DNA of 64,000 nt, from contig NC_087377.1 in assembly GCF_963675165.1 (NCBI RefSeq), forward strand, positions 12,138,632 to 12,202,631, in the 5' to 3' direction. A model generated the notes under the pieces. The model searched no databases. It saw only the letters and a program-made list of their open reading frames with translations, and was not told the origin of the DNA. The first letter of the stretch is position 1, and each line of letters begins with the position of its first letter. The stretch comes from Halichondria panicea. Taxonomy: Eukaryota > Porifera > Demospongiae > Suberitida > Halichondriidae. The position numbers and the translations under genes are program-made. Below are positions 12,393-23,999 of this stretch, in pieces.

Positions 12393-12670
12393 GCCTCGAT
12401 TCAAGGCCGATTAAAATACGGCCTGGTACCTATTGCAGGGGTGATAGTGCGCATGCGCTTCAAATTACCCAGAATATGGGTAATCGTACTACGAACGTAA
12501 AACCTTAGTAAATTATGCCGGAAATTAGTCCGTTTACTAAGAATATGTTCCGTAATACTTTATCTCTATGACTGAGTTCTGTGAAGCTGTGGCTTATGCC
12601 GTCTATTGCGTTGGTCTAGAAGGCTTGAAAACTAGTTTTAAGACAGAAGAGGCTCTCATCTATGTCTAGG
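12393..12670. mobile_element. TAGCCTCGATTC element end fragment (inverted relative to 57.9-58.2 kb)
   Basis: It starts TAGCCTCGATTCAAGGCCG then ATTAAAATACGGCCTGG and runs through CGTTCGTAG-like and GTCTATTGCGTTGGTCTAGA blocks. The same blocks occur in reverse at 57938-58206, inside the complete element at 56489-58206. This copy carries one end only. Confidence 0.6.
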
Positions 12671-14554
12671 CTAATTTTAGAAGAAAACTATATCTCAGAT
12701 CATATTTTTCGGTATAAATTATACTATGTTTAATTTGCTGTTATTTTCTCTACCAAAAAGAGGCGTCTCTAATGTCCAACACGAGTGTAGCATGTCCTGG
12801 TGAGGCTGTTTTGTTCACATGCTCTTCGCCTGGTACTGCATTGATATGGCAAGTGGATCTACTATCACCATCAGCAGGGATGTCACTGCAAAGTATCTTT
12901 CTTCCCTCACAAATTGGTGTTCGAAGGACACTTGGATCTAGAGTGATCATGCTTGAGGCTGTTAATTCTTGTGATCAATGATGGTGAAACTCTGACTTCC
13001 ACTCTCATCAACCTCAATGACGTGTCTGTACTGGATGATAGCAATGTCACCTGTACTGTTACTAACAATGGTCCTATGTCACAGCAGCACACCATCATGG
13101 TTGCTGGTGAGTATTTATACTTCATATAAGCCTGTTGAGATATTTGTATAACTTTCAGTTGTCCCAACACGTCCACTCAATCCAAGCGTATATCCTTCAT
13201 TCAAAACCAGCCCAGTTCGTCCATTATCACTCTGGAGTGGGACCCTCCCTCCTCTACTGGTGGTGTGTCTGTCAGCTATATCCTCACCGTCTCCCCAACA
13301 CATCAGATCTCTCCGGGTCACCAGTCACCATGGATACCACCTCCACACAGATCACTATCTCCTACAACACACCCTACAATGTGACCATCAGAGCTGAAAA
13401 CTGTGCTGGAATGAGTCAAGAAAGTTCAATTGTGGATCTATAAGTAAGCTATGGTGACTGCTGTCATTGATTATAGGCTGCAATTGTATATAAGTATAGG
13501 CTATTTATGGTCATAAAACATATACATAATTATTCCTTCCTTATCAATCAATGCAGTTGTGTGCCCCACTCCATTTACTGCTGCTGGTGTGACCATCACC
13601 AACACACCTCCTTTCACTATTGGTGGATCCATGCTCACCTTCACTTGTAGTAGAGACAATGAAGTGAGAACCTCAACCTGTGGCAGTAGTGGATGGTCTC
13701 CTGACCCTGGGACCTTTGAATGCAGAACAGGTATCCTATATATATGTAGCGGATTAACTGTGTAATGTTGACCTCATTATATCTCCAAGTTACCTGTGGC
13801 TCTCCTGCCACACCGTCCAGAGGTAGTGTGGACGTCAATAGTGGGACACCACCCTTCTCACTAAGCTCAGAAGTCATCTATCGCTGTGATGAGGGACTGT
13901 TCCCCCCTGATGTGAGGACCAGCACATGCACTGATGTGGGGGGTAGGGGAGAGTGGGTGGAGAATCCTGGGAGCTTGGTGTGCAGGGAGAGGCAAGGTGA
14001 AATGTAGCTGTTTAGAGGCAATGTCCTTCGAAAAAGCTTATTTTGTAATTTCTGTGACGTACAGTTGTATTAGCTTACGTATATACCACCCCACCTTTGT
14101 TCCACATTTTCAATGGCAGGTTATTGGTTGCTCGTATTAAGCTGATTGAGATCAATACAACATATCTTTTCTGACCGTCCATATAGCCAACTGCTCTCTT
14201 CCTCTTGAGCTGTGCAATGGTGCTATAGTGGACTATGAGAGGTTGAATGAGACAGTGTTGGAGGGAACAGTGCTGACCTACCAGTGTGACAATGGATTCT
14301 CACTGACTGGACCCAACTGTACCATCACTTGCACTAATGCTGGTGTCTGGAGCACTGAGCCTGAGGCAATCATGTGTATAGTTAATACTAAAGGTCAGTA
14401 ATTGTTTGCTATCCCAAAATACAGTCATACATACTCTATCTCACAGTTTCTACCTTGTTCTCCACTTACAACTGTCGCTATCAGTGTGGTCATCACTTTC
14501 ATTGTCACTCTAGTCATTGGATTCCTCACTGGACTGCTGGTGATGCATCTTTTC

Positions 14555-15395
14555 TGGCCTCGATCCCAGCCCCTCTCACTAGAGGGCCTGGTAACCACCG
14601 TTTGCGTGTGGGTGGATTCAATAGTTAATACCAACCATAAAGCTCTTTGTAAAATATCAATTAACCTTTTGTACTATGGTCACCCATGTGGTTGATTAAA
14701 CTATTAGTGTCAAGAGAGAGAGAAATCGCCATCACAACTCTAGGCTCATACGAGGAGCACTGATCTTACTGAGATGGCATCAAACAAGCGTCTGGAAGCA
14801 AGTAGATTTGCCAGAGCCGGTCGGTACTGACAGAAAAACGCCTACCACTCTACCACAGTACAAAAGAAGACAAAATCTGATTTTTCAACACTGAAGAGAG
14901 CTTGAGCAAGAGCAGAACAGAAGTAGAAGCCATTACAACAAAACTAGTCACTAGTCTAGGCCGTAAATGTTGTAGCCTCGAGACCAGCCGTTCGTTATCT
15001 GAAAGAACGCCTGGTCAAGTTCCAATGTAGCACTCGTTCTATGGTCCAGGAATTTCTTGGACCGGTAATTGCCCGCAAAGGTCCGCCCAAGGTGTATTAC
15101 CAATGAATATCATTATGATGCTATAAAATGCTGACTCAGCTAGAACGAGTGCTACATTGGAACTTGACCAGGCGTTCTTTCAGATAACGAACGGCTGGTC
15201 TCGAGGCTATAAATGTTGTAAGTAGCTGTGTTATTCTGCTGTGATTTGTGCAATGACATCATTGTAAAATATACAATATACTGACTAATTTACTAAGATA
15301 TCTCGATCCCCAAGATCTTGGGGCAACTGACACATGCGCAGACAGTGTATACCAGGCCGTCTTTCTCAACTGAGAGCGGCCTGGAATCGAGGCTA
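14555..15395. mobile_element. MULE-like TIR element, 841 bp, 9-bp TSD, inserted in the R1 TM exon
   Basis: The element begins TGGCCTCGATCCCAG and ends GGCCTGGAATCGAGGCTA. CATCTTTTC is duplicated at 14546-14554 and 15396-15404. Intact paralogues show the uninterrupted coding sequence at this site, so they serve as the empty site. A 9-bp duplication suits Mutator-like elements. No transposase was seen, and a second element is nested at 14973-15209. Confidence 0.8.
14973..15209. mobile_element. Nested foldback element, 237 bp, about 70-bp TIRs, 9-bp TSD
   Basis: Arms of about 70 bp are almost perfect inverted repeats beginning TAGCCTCGAGACCAGCCG. TAAATGTTG occurs on both sides (14964-14972 and 15210-15218). 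Its centre (TATGGTCCAGGAATTTCTTG and following) recurs near 54190. Confidence 0.85.
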
Positions 15396-15661
15396 CATCT
15401 TTTCTTTTGTAAGAAGGCGGTGTACTTCCCGGCAACTGAAGGACAAGCTAACGTAGCACCCACTGCACCACAGCTGTTCTTGTTTATGAGGTGTCACCCA
15501 AAGAGGAGATTGAACTGAACACCAACCAGGCGTATGGACCATTAGGACTGTAAAACTTAATACCAACAACTAATAGACATCTAGATAGATCTAGTTGTTA
15601 TATGGTTGACTTTAACATAACATGTATATTTTTGGCTGTAAAACCTATTGTCACATTCTGA

Positions 15662-15683
15662 TGTGGTTTTTCTGACTTCCTCA
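15662..15683 (+). promoter_or_regulatory. Candidate RUNX-ETS composite site upstream of R2
   Basis: TGTGGTTTTTC followed by GACTTCCTCA lies about 70 bp before the R2 start codon. TGTGGTTT fits the RUNX consensus and TGAGGAAGTC (reverse strand) fits ETS sites of the PU.1 type. The block is conserved upstream of R3, while neighbouring bases differ. Confidence 0.4.
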
Positions 15684-15754
15684 TGATCAATATATAGAAA
15701 GAGGTGTGTTTCATCATAGATCAATAAACTTAAGTTGTAGCTATAGCTCCTGCA

Positions 15755-17780
15755 ATGCAAGTACAGACAGTTATTATTATCAGCATCCAGCTGTTTTCTC
15801 TTGCTGCAGGTAAGTTTTATATACATAGATCATCATAATATACAATGTTCACTGGAGCACACAATTTTTCTCAGCCACACTGACATCCACCCCCCCTGTG
15901 GCCTGTCCTGATGACACTGTCACTTTCACCTGCACTCTGCCTGGTATCTTCATACGATGGGACGTCACTCCACCACAAGGCCAAAGGTTTAGCATATCAT
16001 TAAGTATCAGCAACACTGATAGCACACGAGGTAATCCAGCATTCCATGGTGTTCTCACTGACTCCAGTGGAGGAATGCTCACTGCCACTCTCACCTCACA
16101 GTCTGAGGCCTCAACTGCGGAGGGTACTATGGTGGAGTGTGTGGGAGAGAACTCACGAGAGGGTCCTCTCACCATCACTGTGGCTGGTGAGTGACTGATG
16201 GAGTTCTATTATTAATCATTATACCCACAGATCCACCGTCCCCTACTCTCAACGCAAGAGTGTCCTCCACTCAAAACCAGCCTAACTCATCAGATATCTC
16301 TCTGGACTGGGACCCTCCCTCCTCTACTGGTGGTGTATCTGTCAGCTATGTCCTCACCATCTCCCCAACACCTCTCTCCGGGTCACCAGTCACCGTGGAG
16401 ACCACCTCAGCACAGATAACTGTCTCCTACAACACACCCTACAATGTGACCATCAGAGCTGTCAACTGTGTTGGAATGAGTCAAGAAACTTCAATTATTG
16501 ATCTGAGTAAGCCATTTCATGGGGAATGACGTAATTGATTCTAAGTTTTATTTGACTGCAACTGTAAGGTCATAAAACATACGTACTTGGTTATCATACT
16601 ATTAAATCAATGCAGTGGTATGCTCCACACCGTCTACTGCTGCTGGTGTGATCATCACTAACACACCTCCTGTCACTATTGGTGGGTCCATGCTCACCTT
16701 CACTTGTAGTGGAGACAGTGAAGTGAGAACCTCAACCTGTGGCAGTAATGGGTGGTCTCCTGACCCTGGGACCTTTGACTGCAGCAGTCCAGTTACAGGT
16801 ATCATACATGGTCAATTAACTCTCTAAAAGGAATGTTGATCTCATGCATTAGATCCCCAAGTCAGCTGTGGTTCTCTTGCTGCACCGTCTAGAGGTAGTG
16901 TGGACATCAGTAGTAGGACACCACCCTTCTCACTGGGTTCAGAGGTCATCTATCGCTGTGACGATGGACTGTTCCCCCTTGATGTGAAGACCAGCACATG
17001 CACTGATGTGGGGGGTAGGGGAGAGTGGGTGGAGAATCCTGGGAGCTTGGTGTGCAGAGAGAGGCCAGGTGAAACGTAGCTGTTTAGAAGCAATGTTTTT
17101 GATTTCCTTCGAAAAAGTTCATATTATAGATGTACAATATTAGCTTACGTACACCACCTTTGTTCCACATTTCTTAAGTATTCAATGGCAGGTTATTGGG
17201 TGCTCGTATGGATCATTACAAACATATCATTTCTGACCATCCCTATATAGCCAACTGCTCTCTTCCTTCTGAGCCCTGCAACGGCGCTATAGTGGACTAT
17301 GAGAGGTTGAACGAGACAGTGTTTGAGGGAACAGTCCTGACTTACCAGTGTGACAATGGACTCTCACTGACAGGACCCAACACCATCACTTGCACTATTG
17401 CTGGAGTGTGGAGCATTGGGCCTGGGGCAATTAAGTGTGTACTTGTGACTGAAGGTGATGGATGAGCTTTGTAATTGTTTGCTTATCTACTACCGGTATC
17501 CCATCTCACAGTTTCTACTGTCGCTCCTTTGTTCTCCACTTCTGCAACTGTCGCTATCAGTGTGGTCATCACTTTCATTGTCAGTCTAGTCTTTGGATTC
17601 CTCATTGGACTCCTAGTGATGCATGTTTTCTCTCATAAGAAGGCAGTGTTCTCCCCGGCAACTGAAGGACAATCTAACGTAGGACCCACTGCACCAGCTG
17701 TTTCTGTTTATGAAGAGGTGTCACCCAAAGAGGAGATTGAACTTAACACTAACCAGGCGTATGGACCAGTAGGATTGTGA
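15755..17780 (+). CDS. R2: Ig-FN3-sushi x3 transmembrane receptor, 504 aa, intact
   Basis: Seven exons: 15755-15809, 15875-16186, 16231-16506, 16616-16798, 16853-17068, 17251-17454 and 17512-17780 (TGA). All introns are GT-AG and phase 1, and the sum is 1515 nt. Residues 1-18 are a signal peptide (MQVQTVIIISIQLFSLAA). About 19-122 is an Ig domain (Cys pair in TFTC and VEC, Trp in IRW); 123-214 is FN3 (LDWDPP, NVTIRAVN). Three sushi domains at 215-275, 276-347 and 348-415 each have paired Cys and a late Trp. The last exon holds a 24-residue transmembrane helix (ISVVITFIVSLVFGFLIGLL) and a tail of about 50 residues with SVYEEV, which fits the ITIM consensus, plus NQAYGPV, a YxxV within an NxxY context. 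It is a type I surface protein; ligand and signalling are unknown. R1 ends 200 bp upstream in the same orientation. Confidence 0.9.
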
Positions 17781-18174
17781 AGCATGAATTTTGTTTTCGT
17801 ACCCAAAACTGTCAGTATAATTATAGCTTGCTATAATTATTTTATGGTCAGCATGCTCATTTAAGCTAGATTTATAGTACAAGTACGTTGTATAGTCTGA
17901 GTTACGTATTAATCAATAATTATACATCTGTTCATTAAAACCATCACATGTTTTGTATCAACAAAAAGCAATAATCAAACTTGTCCTAAAGGAAATGCAT
18001 CACAGCACATACATAAATATTGGTACTGAAACAGCATAATTATCAAGAAGTTAGGATAATAAGTGACTACATGTATATACATACAGTGAAACCTCCAGGT
18101 TTCAATAGAGTAATCTACATGTATAGATATATAATATTATGCTTTATGAGTCAATTTATGCTACAAGTTAGTAT

Positions 18175-18261
18175 TGGAGCATTGCTATTGTTAGCCTCGA
18201 TCCCAGGCCGCTCTTTCTCGAAGAGAGGCCTGGGATCGAGGCTAACAATAGCAATGCTCCA
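18175..18261. repeat. Perfect foldback palindrome of the TAGCCTCGATCCCAGG family
   Basis: 35-bp arms (18175-18209 and 18227-18261) are perfect inverted repeats around a 17-base loop. The inner part is TAGCCTCGATCCCAGGCC and its complement. The outer 17 bases are also inverted, so the palindrome is larger than the element core. Confidence 0.8.
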
Positions 18262-18734
18262 GAAGGCCAGTGAAGGAGGCTATGCTATTGTATACTTAGT
18301 CTAGTTTATAGTTAGTTTTGAAAGGACGTGCGAGACTATCTATAATAACAAGTTGAGGTCGATGGTTGGAGGTGTTGCCCATTGAACATCAAACATACAA
18401 AAGATATACAGCTAGCTACTTTATAAATAGTAAAGGGGTGAAGGGATTGCACAACACAATGGGGGAATTGCAATACATGGAAAGTGACCTAATTAAAATT
18501 GCACTGTAAGTAAATATTCACTATATACATCTGTTCCTGTACACTTAATTGCACGGAGTGAGCGAAGTGAGTACGTCCCTTGTACCTATAGTGTTCAACG
18601 TCGCAATTTGTACGTATGTTGTTTGTCATAAACCATCGGCACACGATATGGGACTCGAGACCAATTCTACATGATTTTATTGCGCATGCATGCGCACAAC
18701 AATAATGTTGAATGAAAGTTAAATTTTGATTCCT

Positions 18735-20960
18735 CTGCTGCTGTGTGTCCCACACTATGTGTTTTAACCATCACAAACACATGCACCTCCTGTCACAATT
18801 CATGGATCCATGCTCACCATTAGTCACTTGCCATGGGTTGGAGACAGGAATGAAGTCTCCTTAACACTGGGACTTATGATTTACTGCTACATTATCATCT
18901 ATTCAGCTCTAGGTGGCAGGGCTGCTGCCTTTGGACCTACAGTATAGCTATATAGTTGGCTGTTGGAGGTGTTGTTGGCGGTCTGTGTGTGCATGGTGGT
19001 ACTGATTGTTGTAGAGCTCATAGTTTCACCAAGAAAAGAGTTTATGTTTTATGATACATTTGATTTTTCATTATGACAAGTGAGGCAATGATCTGTCAAT
19101 GAGATTGTCCTAGAGGCCACACTGAGTTGCAGTCAATCAGGTTTATAAGAATCGAAACCGATATGCAGAGTAGCTATAGCTACTTGTTTGCACTAAACTG
19201 TTTGTTTGCATTCATCTCTATTGTCAACAGTTTGCTTTCAAAAGAATGTATCCTTCAGCATCTGGCTAAACAAACACCAACATGTAGTAATACTATTCTC
19301 TTCAGCCCACAAAGTAAGCAATTTAGTCATTAACGATCTTTACTTTGACATGGTAGAGCTAGCTGCAGGAAAAGTCAACTCCATATTGGAAGTCTGGGAC
19401 AACAGCAGCACCATGCATACATGGGTAAACATAATTTATTGCTTCTTTTAGTGCTAGATCTAGGTCCCACTTGCATGGAGAGGTATCAGACTATTAATCT
19501 ATTATAATTATGTATGTCACATTTTGCTTTTGCTAATCATTTGCCCTGTTAAATATTGTGAACTTGTTGGTGAGCATCTTCTGTTAGCAGTGATGGTTGC
19601 ATGTCTCTCACTGACAGGTAGGAGGTATGAATGCATGACAAGATTGTACTTCATGTGTGATTGAACCTGTTCCATTTCAATACAGAGGCCTCTCTAGTAT
19701 TGATTCAACACAAGTGTGGTGTGTCCTGGAGGGAGAGGCAGTTCTGTTCACATGCTCCGGTGTGCCCGGTATTGCATTGAGATGGAGAGTATTATCTGTA
19801 ATTAGTAGGTCCTCCAGCAGAGTCTGGGTGTGTATGTCAGTACAATTCTGTAGTTGATAGAAGGGACACATTTGGATCTGTAGTGATTGTTTGAGGCTGT
19901 TCTTGTGATCAGTGATGGTGGAACTCTAATGTCCACTCTCATCAACATCAGTGAGGTGAAGTCAGTCTGTACATACTGCATGCATAATGATAGCAATGTT
20001 ACCTCTTAATCTCTCCATTAAACCCAAGAATATCCCCCACTCAAAACCAGCTCAGCTCCCTCCTCCTACTGGTGGTGAGTCTGTCAGCTATATATCCTCG
20101 TAATTTCTCCAACCATCTCTTCAGGTCACTAGTCACCGTGGAGACCACCTCGGCACACTTCAATATATCAAACATTCCATGTTGGACATGACCATCAGAC
20201 ATGACCATCAGAGCAGTTAACTGTGCAATAGCCGTGACAACATGGTGATGATCCGTTCTATTGATTAGTTCTTAATGCTTCTGGAACCAAGGTGTCCGGA
20301 TAATCGAGGTTCTACTGTATATACATTTGGTGCATGGGTGTTTTAATGTGGCGGTTTGGCAGATTTTATCGAAAAATCGCCTAGTTAAAAACCGTACGCC
20401 AACTGCAGGGTGTCATACAGAGTAGAGGGGGGGAAAATATAAAGGAGCGGATCCAGGAACTTCAAACAGGAGGGTCTAAATCCAAACATTGCTAAAAAAT
20501 GTTTTTCAAGACTCTGTTACAACATCGCTGATCCAGGACATGGGGAAAAAGTTTGATTGAGGTGTATTCTGATTGGTTTTCCATGGGATTGCCTAAGCGT
20601 TCTGATTATACACAACTAGTACCTGAATGCACATTTTAGGGGGGGGATTTCAACCAGAGGATATCTCCTTTCCCCCTTGCATGTATGAAACCCTGACAAG
20701 TCAGTTCAAATGGCTCATTCACCAAATAATTATAATGACCCGCCAAATTTTCCAGTTCTACGGTATAGTTTCTCCTGGCGCCCCCCTATCGATTTCCTCA
20801 CTCGGCTCCTACATGTAGTTTACGTTGTCGTAAGAAACCAAAGTATACTTCCCGGCAACTGAAAGACAAGCTAACGTAGGGTCCACTCCACCAGCTGGTC
20901 CTATTTATGAGGGGGTGTCACCCAAAGAGGAAATTGAACTGAATCAATACTAACCATGGG
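18735..20960 (+). pseudogene. Decayed receptor copy (sushi, TM, Ig, FN3 and tail pieces)
   Basis: Recognisable but scrambled pieces occur. A sushi-like block lies at 18740-18890. A glycine/valine-rich TM-like block at 18930-19015 resembles the R6 TM exon rather than R2. An Ig-like block at 19683-20005 (TGTCCTGGAGGGAGAGGCAG onward) and an FN3 block at about 20020-20225 follow. A tail block at 20835-20960 resembles CGTAAGAAGGCAGTGTACTTCC and then the region coding YEGVSPKEEIEL. Multiple stops and indels, and a Tigger-like fragment at 20280-20317, interrupt it. Confidence 0.7.
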
Positions 20961-20984
20961 CTGAAACTCGTATAGCATTCAATT

Positions 20985-21180
20985 ATTATGCCTCGAGGCG
21001 TATAGCCACACGAGGGATACGGTAAAGCTGACTGTGTGTGTGTGTATGTGTGTGTGTGCGTGTGTGTGTCTATTCTAGCTGCAACTGCCCAACAGCTACA
21101 ATGAACAACATATAACAGGCCTGTCATGTTTTCTTGGATTTTGATTCATAGATTTGCAAACTAAAAAGCATCTTTCTCGA
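20985..21180 (+). repeat. Dispersed repeat starting ATTATGCCTCGAGGCG
   Basis: The block ATTATGCCTCGAGGCG, CACGAGGGATACGGTAAAGC, a GT-rich run and TTCTTGGATTTTGATTC recurs at 53183-53370 and, reversed, within 38090-38390 and 33920-34140. No coding content or clear termini are seen. Confidence 0.6.
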
Positions 21181-21836
21181 CCAGGCTCAAAAATAGGGTC
21201 TGTCCAATTTCACCGTACAGAGTTGTTTTGTCTGCGCCACACGTTTTTATAGTGGTGCTCGAAGTAGCTGATGAGTGTTGTATAAGCCGGCTGTGAAACC
21301 ACACACTGTCGACACAGCTGCATCTTTTAGAATTATCTGGTTTCGCACATTGTTAATTCTAACCACTAACCACTGTAAACAGTCACTGAGACCACTGCAC
21401 AATAGCTATTTGTTAGCTACAAGAGTCAGAGAAACAGCTGAAAGCTGCATGTGTGTACTGCCAGAAGCAAGCCCTTGTGAACTCTGACTTCATTTCAGAT
21501 ACACCCCTTTTCGAATTCATTGAGCGGAAATGCAAAATACTATTTGTACATTGTAGATCTACTTGTTTCAGTTCTATCCTTGAAGAGATTATTAATTATT
21601 CATCAAGCCATATCAGATATAATTATCTGTGCTGCTCAAAGTGTGTATGCGTTCAACAATAATTACATGATTATACAAAGAAAACTCTTTTCTAATACTT
21701 TTTGAGCGAAAGTAAATCATGGCGAGAGGCATTAGCTATAGCCTAGCACAGTTTACAACATTCGTTATTCTGGAATTTTGTTTTTTTATAGTTGTATAAT
21801 TATGGTTGACTTCTTCAACATTAATCAACATTCTGA

Positions 21837-21858
21837 TGTGGTTTTTCTGACTTCCTCA
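21837..21858 (+). promoter_or_regulatory. Candidate RUNX-ETS composite site upstream of R3
   Basis: The same 22-base block as at 15662-15683 (TGTGGTTTTTC, GACTTCCTCA), located 75 bp before the R3 start. Diverged copies at 24159-24179 and 29903-29924 follow R3 and R5. Confidence 0.4.
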
Positions 21859-21933
21859 ATAGAGGGTGTGTTCAATCATAGGTGATCAATAAACTTGTTG
21901 TTGTACCAGCTAGTTATATATATAGCTCCTGCA

Positions 21934-23937
21934 ATGCAAGTACAGACAGTTATTATCAGCATCCAGCTGTTTAGTCTTGCTACAGGTAAGTTATATCATA
22001 GATCTGTACGTGTTAATCACTGGATCGAACACACAATTTGTTTCAGCCACTTTAATATCCACCCCCCCTGTGTCCTGTCCTGATGACACTGTCACTTTCA
22101 CCTGCACTCTGCCTGGTATCTTCATACGGTGGACGGCTACTGATACACAAGGCCTAGTATCTTTGTTCAGTATCACATTGAGTTCCAGCAACACTGATGA
22201 GACACAAGGTAACCCAGCATTCCGAGGTGTTCTCACTGACTCCAGTGGACCTCTCACTGCCACTCTCACCTCACTGTCTGAGTCCTCCATTGTAGAAGGT
22301 ACTACAGTGGAGTGTGTGGGAGACAACTCACGAGAGGGTCCTCTCACTATCACTGTGGCTGGTGAGTTCTTTGTTTGTAACATAACAGTGCGGAACAAGT
22401 ATCACTGATTATAATACACCCATAGATCCACCCTCTCCTCCACTCAACCTAATAGTGTCCTCCATTCTAAATCAACCCAGCTCCTCTAATATCACTCTGG
22501 AGTGGGACCCTCCCTCCTCTACTGGTGGTGTGTCTGTCAGGTATGTCCTCGTTATCTCCCCAACACCTCTCTCCGGGTCACCAGTAACCGTGGATATCAC
22601 CTCGGTACAGATAACTGTCTCCTACAACACACCCTACAATGTGTCTATCAGAGCTGTCAACTGTGTTGGAACAGATGAAAGTTCAATTGTGGATTTGAGT
22701 AAGCTAATGTACTCCTTTATACGATATTGATTGCTTCTCTTTAATACAGTTGTGTGCCCCACACCGTCTACTGCTGCTATGGTGACCATCACCAACACAC
22801 CTCCTGTTACAATTGGTGGATCCATGCTCACCTTCACTTGCAGTGGAGACAATGAAGTGAGAACCTCAACCTGTGGCAGTAGTGGATGGTCTCCTGACCC
22901 TGGGACCTTTGACTGCAGCAGTCCGATTACAGGTATATAATCTTAATTACATAAATTTGTACATGCTTCTTTTCATTGGTGTCCTCATTAGATCCCCCAG
23001 TCACCTGTGGCTCTCCTGATGCACCATCTAGAGGTAGTGTGGGCATCAGTGGTGGGACACCACCCTTCTCACTGGGTTCAGAGGTCACCTATCGCTGTGA
23101 CGAGGGATTGTTCCCCTTTGATGTGAGGACCAGCACATGCACTGATGTGGGGAGTATGGGAGAGTGGGTGGAGAATCCTGGGAGCTTGATGTGCAGGGAG
23201 AGACCAGGTGAAATGTAAATGATCAGAAAAAAATTTTCCGCGAAAAATAATTTCTGTCGATCTGCATGGTCTGTCTACAATTGTATTCAATGGCAGGTCA
23301 TATAATATTGGGTGCTCATGTTGAGCTGATGACATACAAACATCTGTCATGTGCTATAGTCATAGTATAATCATATTATATTTTCTAACCGTCCATATAA
23401 TTATAGTCAACTGCACTGTACCTGTTGAGCCCTGCAACGGTGCTATAGTGGACCATGAGAGGTTGAACGAGACAGTGTTGGAGGGAACAGTGCTGACTTA
23501 CCAGTGTGACAATGGACTCTCATTGACTGGACCCAACACCATTACTTGCACTAATGCTGGAGTGTGGAGCACTGAGCCTGAGGCAATCATGTGTGTGCCA
23601 CCAACTGAAGGTGATATATATATAGATGAGCTTTGTAATTGTTCGCTATTTACCGGTATCTCATCTCACAGTTTCTACTGTCGCTTCCTTGTCCACTTCT
23701 GCAACTGTCGCTATCAGTGTAGTCATCACTTTCATTGTCACTCTAGTCATTGGGTTCCTCACTGGATTGCTGGCGATGCATCTTTTCTCTCGTAAGAAGG
23801 CAGTGTACTTCCCGGCAACTGAAGGACAATCTAATGTAGGACCCACTGCACCAGCTGGTCCTGTTTATGAGGAGGTGTCACCTAAAGAGGAGATTGAACT
23901 CAACACAAACCAAGCATACGGACCAGTAGGACTGTGA
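21934..23937 (+). CDS. R3: Ig-FN3-sushi x3 transmembrane receptor, 502 aa, intact
   Basis: Seven exons: 21934-21985, 22047-22361, 22426-22698, 22750-22932, 22992-23207, 23407-23610 and 23672-23937 (TGA). All junctions are GT-AG and phase 1; the total is 1509 nt. The domain order equals R2: signal peptide 1-17, Ig 18-122, FN3 123-213, sushi 214-274, 275-346 and 347-414, then a TM helix (TFIVTLVIGFLTGLLAMHLF) and a tail with PVYEEV and NQAYGPV. The position two before the first Tyr is Pro here (Ser in R2), so YEEV no longer fits the strict ITIM rule. R3 is a close paralogue of R2; the Ig loop between IRW and the SSSNTD strand and the FN3 N-terminus are the most different parts. Broken relics separate it from R2. 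Confidence 0.9.
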
Positions 23938-23999
23938 AACTCATTCACTTTAATATTCAACGAGTTATAATTAATTGTGATCATTCTGGCATTTCATTT

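Larger units (their letters stand above)
12761..15553 (+). pseudogene. R1: Ig-FN3-sushi x3-TM receptor copy, broken
   Basis: Exons match the intact neighbour R2: Ig 12761-13106, FN3 about 13159-13443, sushi 13557-13730, 13790-13996 and 14187-14393, TM exon from 14447, tail resuming at 15396 and ending with TAA at 15551-15553. Lesions: an extra base in the Ig exon near 12967 (the exon is 346 nt, one over a codon multiple), an extra base early in FN3 near 13187, a TAA at the FN3 3' splice site, and an 841-bp transposon (14555-15395) splitting the transmembrane-tail exon. No signal-peptide exon was found upstream. The sushi 1-2 exons and the intron between them are nearly identical to those of R6 on the other strand at 49023-49458. 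Sushi and tail sequences are otherwise well preserved, so loss was probably recent. Confidence 0.85.

Noticed and set aside
15849-16178. 109-codon minus-strand open frame
   Set aside because: Antisense shadow of the R2 Ig exon.
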